Shown: positions 63,673-64,000 of the stretch, piece after piece
How positions within the stretch are numbered: position 1 is the stretch's first letter
Layout: every line of letters begins with the position of its first letter
Assembly: GCF_014842925.1 (NCBI RefSeq)
Contig: NZ_JACYXJ010000003.1
Location: 1-64,000 of the forward strand
DNA: 64,000 nucleotides
Origin: Roseibium polysiphoniae
GTDB taxonomy: Bacteria > Pseudomonadota > Alphaproteobacteria > Rhizobiales > Stappiaceae
Direction of reading: 5' to 3'
The notes under the pieces: generated by a model
What the model was told of the DNA's origin: nothing
The model's input: only the letters and a program-made list of their open reading frames with translations
Database searches by the model: none
Made by a program: the position numbers and the translations under genes

Positions 63673-64000
63673 TTATCTCCCTGAAGGCTCATCAAACGGT
63701 GACAGTGGTGCCGGTGTGTTGCTGAGGGCCAGAACCTTGAAAAGTTGACCCATCTGGTTCGGAGCTGCAAGGCGTTCGACCGCATCGCGAATGCCCTCCT
63801 GCTGAAGATGGGATTTTCCTGTTCCTAGAGCGCCCGCGCGTTCGAGAAGGCCAAGACGGAGCAGGAACTCGCCTTGCTCCAGCGGCGGAAATGCGATGGC
63901 ACCGGCTCTGGTGGCTGCAGCTGCGAGCGCTTCGAAGTTCACATGGGCCGTCAGATCCGCTTCGCCCGGGCGCGCAAAAACATCGTCATAGCTGTGTTTG
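63673..64000 (-). CDS. SAM-dependent methyltransferase of the MidA/DUF185 family, C-terminal part
   Basis: Reading leftward from the window edge the frame gives HSYDDVFARPGEADLTAHVN, then FEALAAAATRAGA, FPPLEQGEFLLRLGLLERAG and a short tail to the stop at 63673. HVDF/HVNFEALA and QGEFLLRLG are typical of the C-terminal third of MidA (COG1565), which in mitochondria methylates an arginine of complex I. The N-terminal SAM site lies outside the window, so only about 108 residues are seen. Confidence 0.8.
   Translation of the reverse strand, partial: KHSYDDVFARPGEADLTAHVNFEALAAAATRAGAIAFPPLEQGEFLLRLGLLERAGALGTGKSHLQQEGIRDAVERLAAPNQMGQLFKVLALSNTPAPLSPFDEPSGR

Overview
The window reads as alphaproteobacterial chromosome. 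The best guess is a marine Hyphomicrobiales bacterium of the Stappiaceae type (Roseibium/Labrenzia-like). This rests on a CtrA/SciP/FlbD-controlled flagellar cluster with TTAA-N7-TTAA boxes, a Caulobacter-like fliF-fliG-fliH-fliN-flbD-flhA order, a DUF6111 gene between a Nudix gene and the CCA-adding enzyme, petABC near trmL and hemF, and prs-rplY-pth-ychF on one strand. The genus is inference; the gene content is read from the sequence.

Layout. 1-1850: the right end of a decayed, A+T-richer genomic island abutting the 3' end of an elongator tRNA-Met gene. It holds the start of an IS3-type transposase, a four-helix membrane protein, a PP-loop (PAPS-reductase-like) enzyme and a broken integrase. 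1850-3218: tRNA-Met with a clear promoter, then mnmA. 3561-14915: flagellar block: fliK-flgD, sciP, then fliF-fliG-fliH-fliN-flbD and flhA behind a perfect CtrA box, with a small unknown gene convergent to flhA behind a second CtrA box. 15059-21352: GNAT and Nudix enzymes, mtnA, a tail-anchored unknown, a metallophosphoesterase and a glutathionyl-hydroquinone reductase. 21380-28280 (minus): an envelope-type operon moxR - DUF58 - DUF4159 protein - amidotransferase-like membrane protein. 28547-32583: DUF1285, CoA pyrophosphatase, DUF6111, CCA-adding enzyme and an HD-GYP protein. 32661-34114: hemF and trmL. 34298-39329: two full-length ABC half-transporters flanking two small membrane proteins and a very short ORF with a strong Shine-Dalgarno. 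39646-42365: the cytochrome bc1 genes petA-petB-petC. 42509-44904: mtnP, apt and bluB. 45065-53454: GNAT, two MaoC hot-dog genes, a methyltransferase, an epimerase, a tandem alpha/beta-hydrolase membrane protein, an SLC13 transporter and a PilZ protein. 53501-64000 (all minus): ychF, mscS-type channel, RNase T2, serine hydrolase, pth, rplY, prs, a lipoprotein, a ligand-less M24 protein, pgeF and the end of a MidA-type methyltransferase.

How parts work together. CtrA activates the early flagellar operon; SciP, encoded just upstream, is a CtrA antagonist in Caulobacter; FlbD is the sigma-54 activator for late genes; HD-GYP and PilZ proteins suggest c-di-GMP input. mtnP and apt handle methylthioadenosine and adenine from it, and mtnA, about 26 kb away, takes the sugar product further.

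The best candidate for an undescribed system is the two-gene membrane-protein/PP-loop pair in the island at 303-1602. Weaker ones are the short ORF before the ABC/membrane genes (36855), the CtrA-boxed small gene beside flhA, and the tandem-hydrolase membrane protein at 48907.
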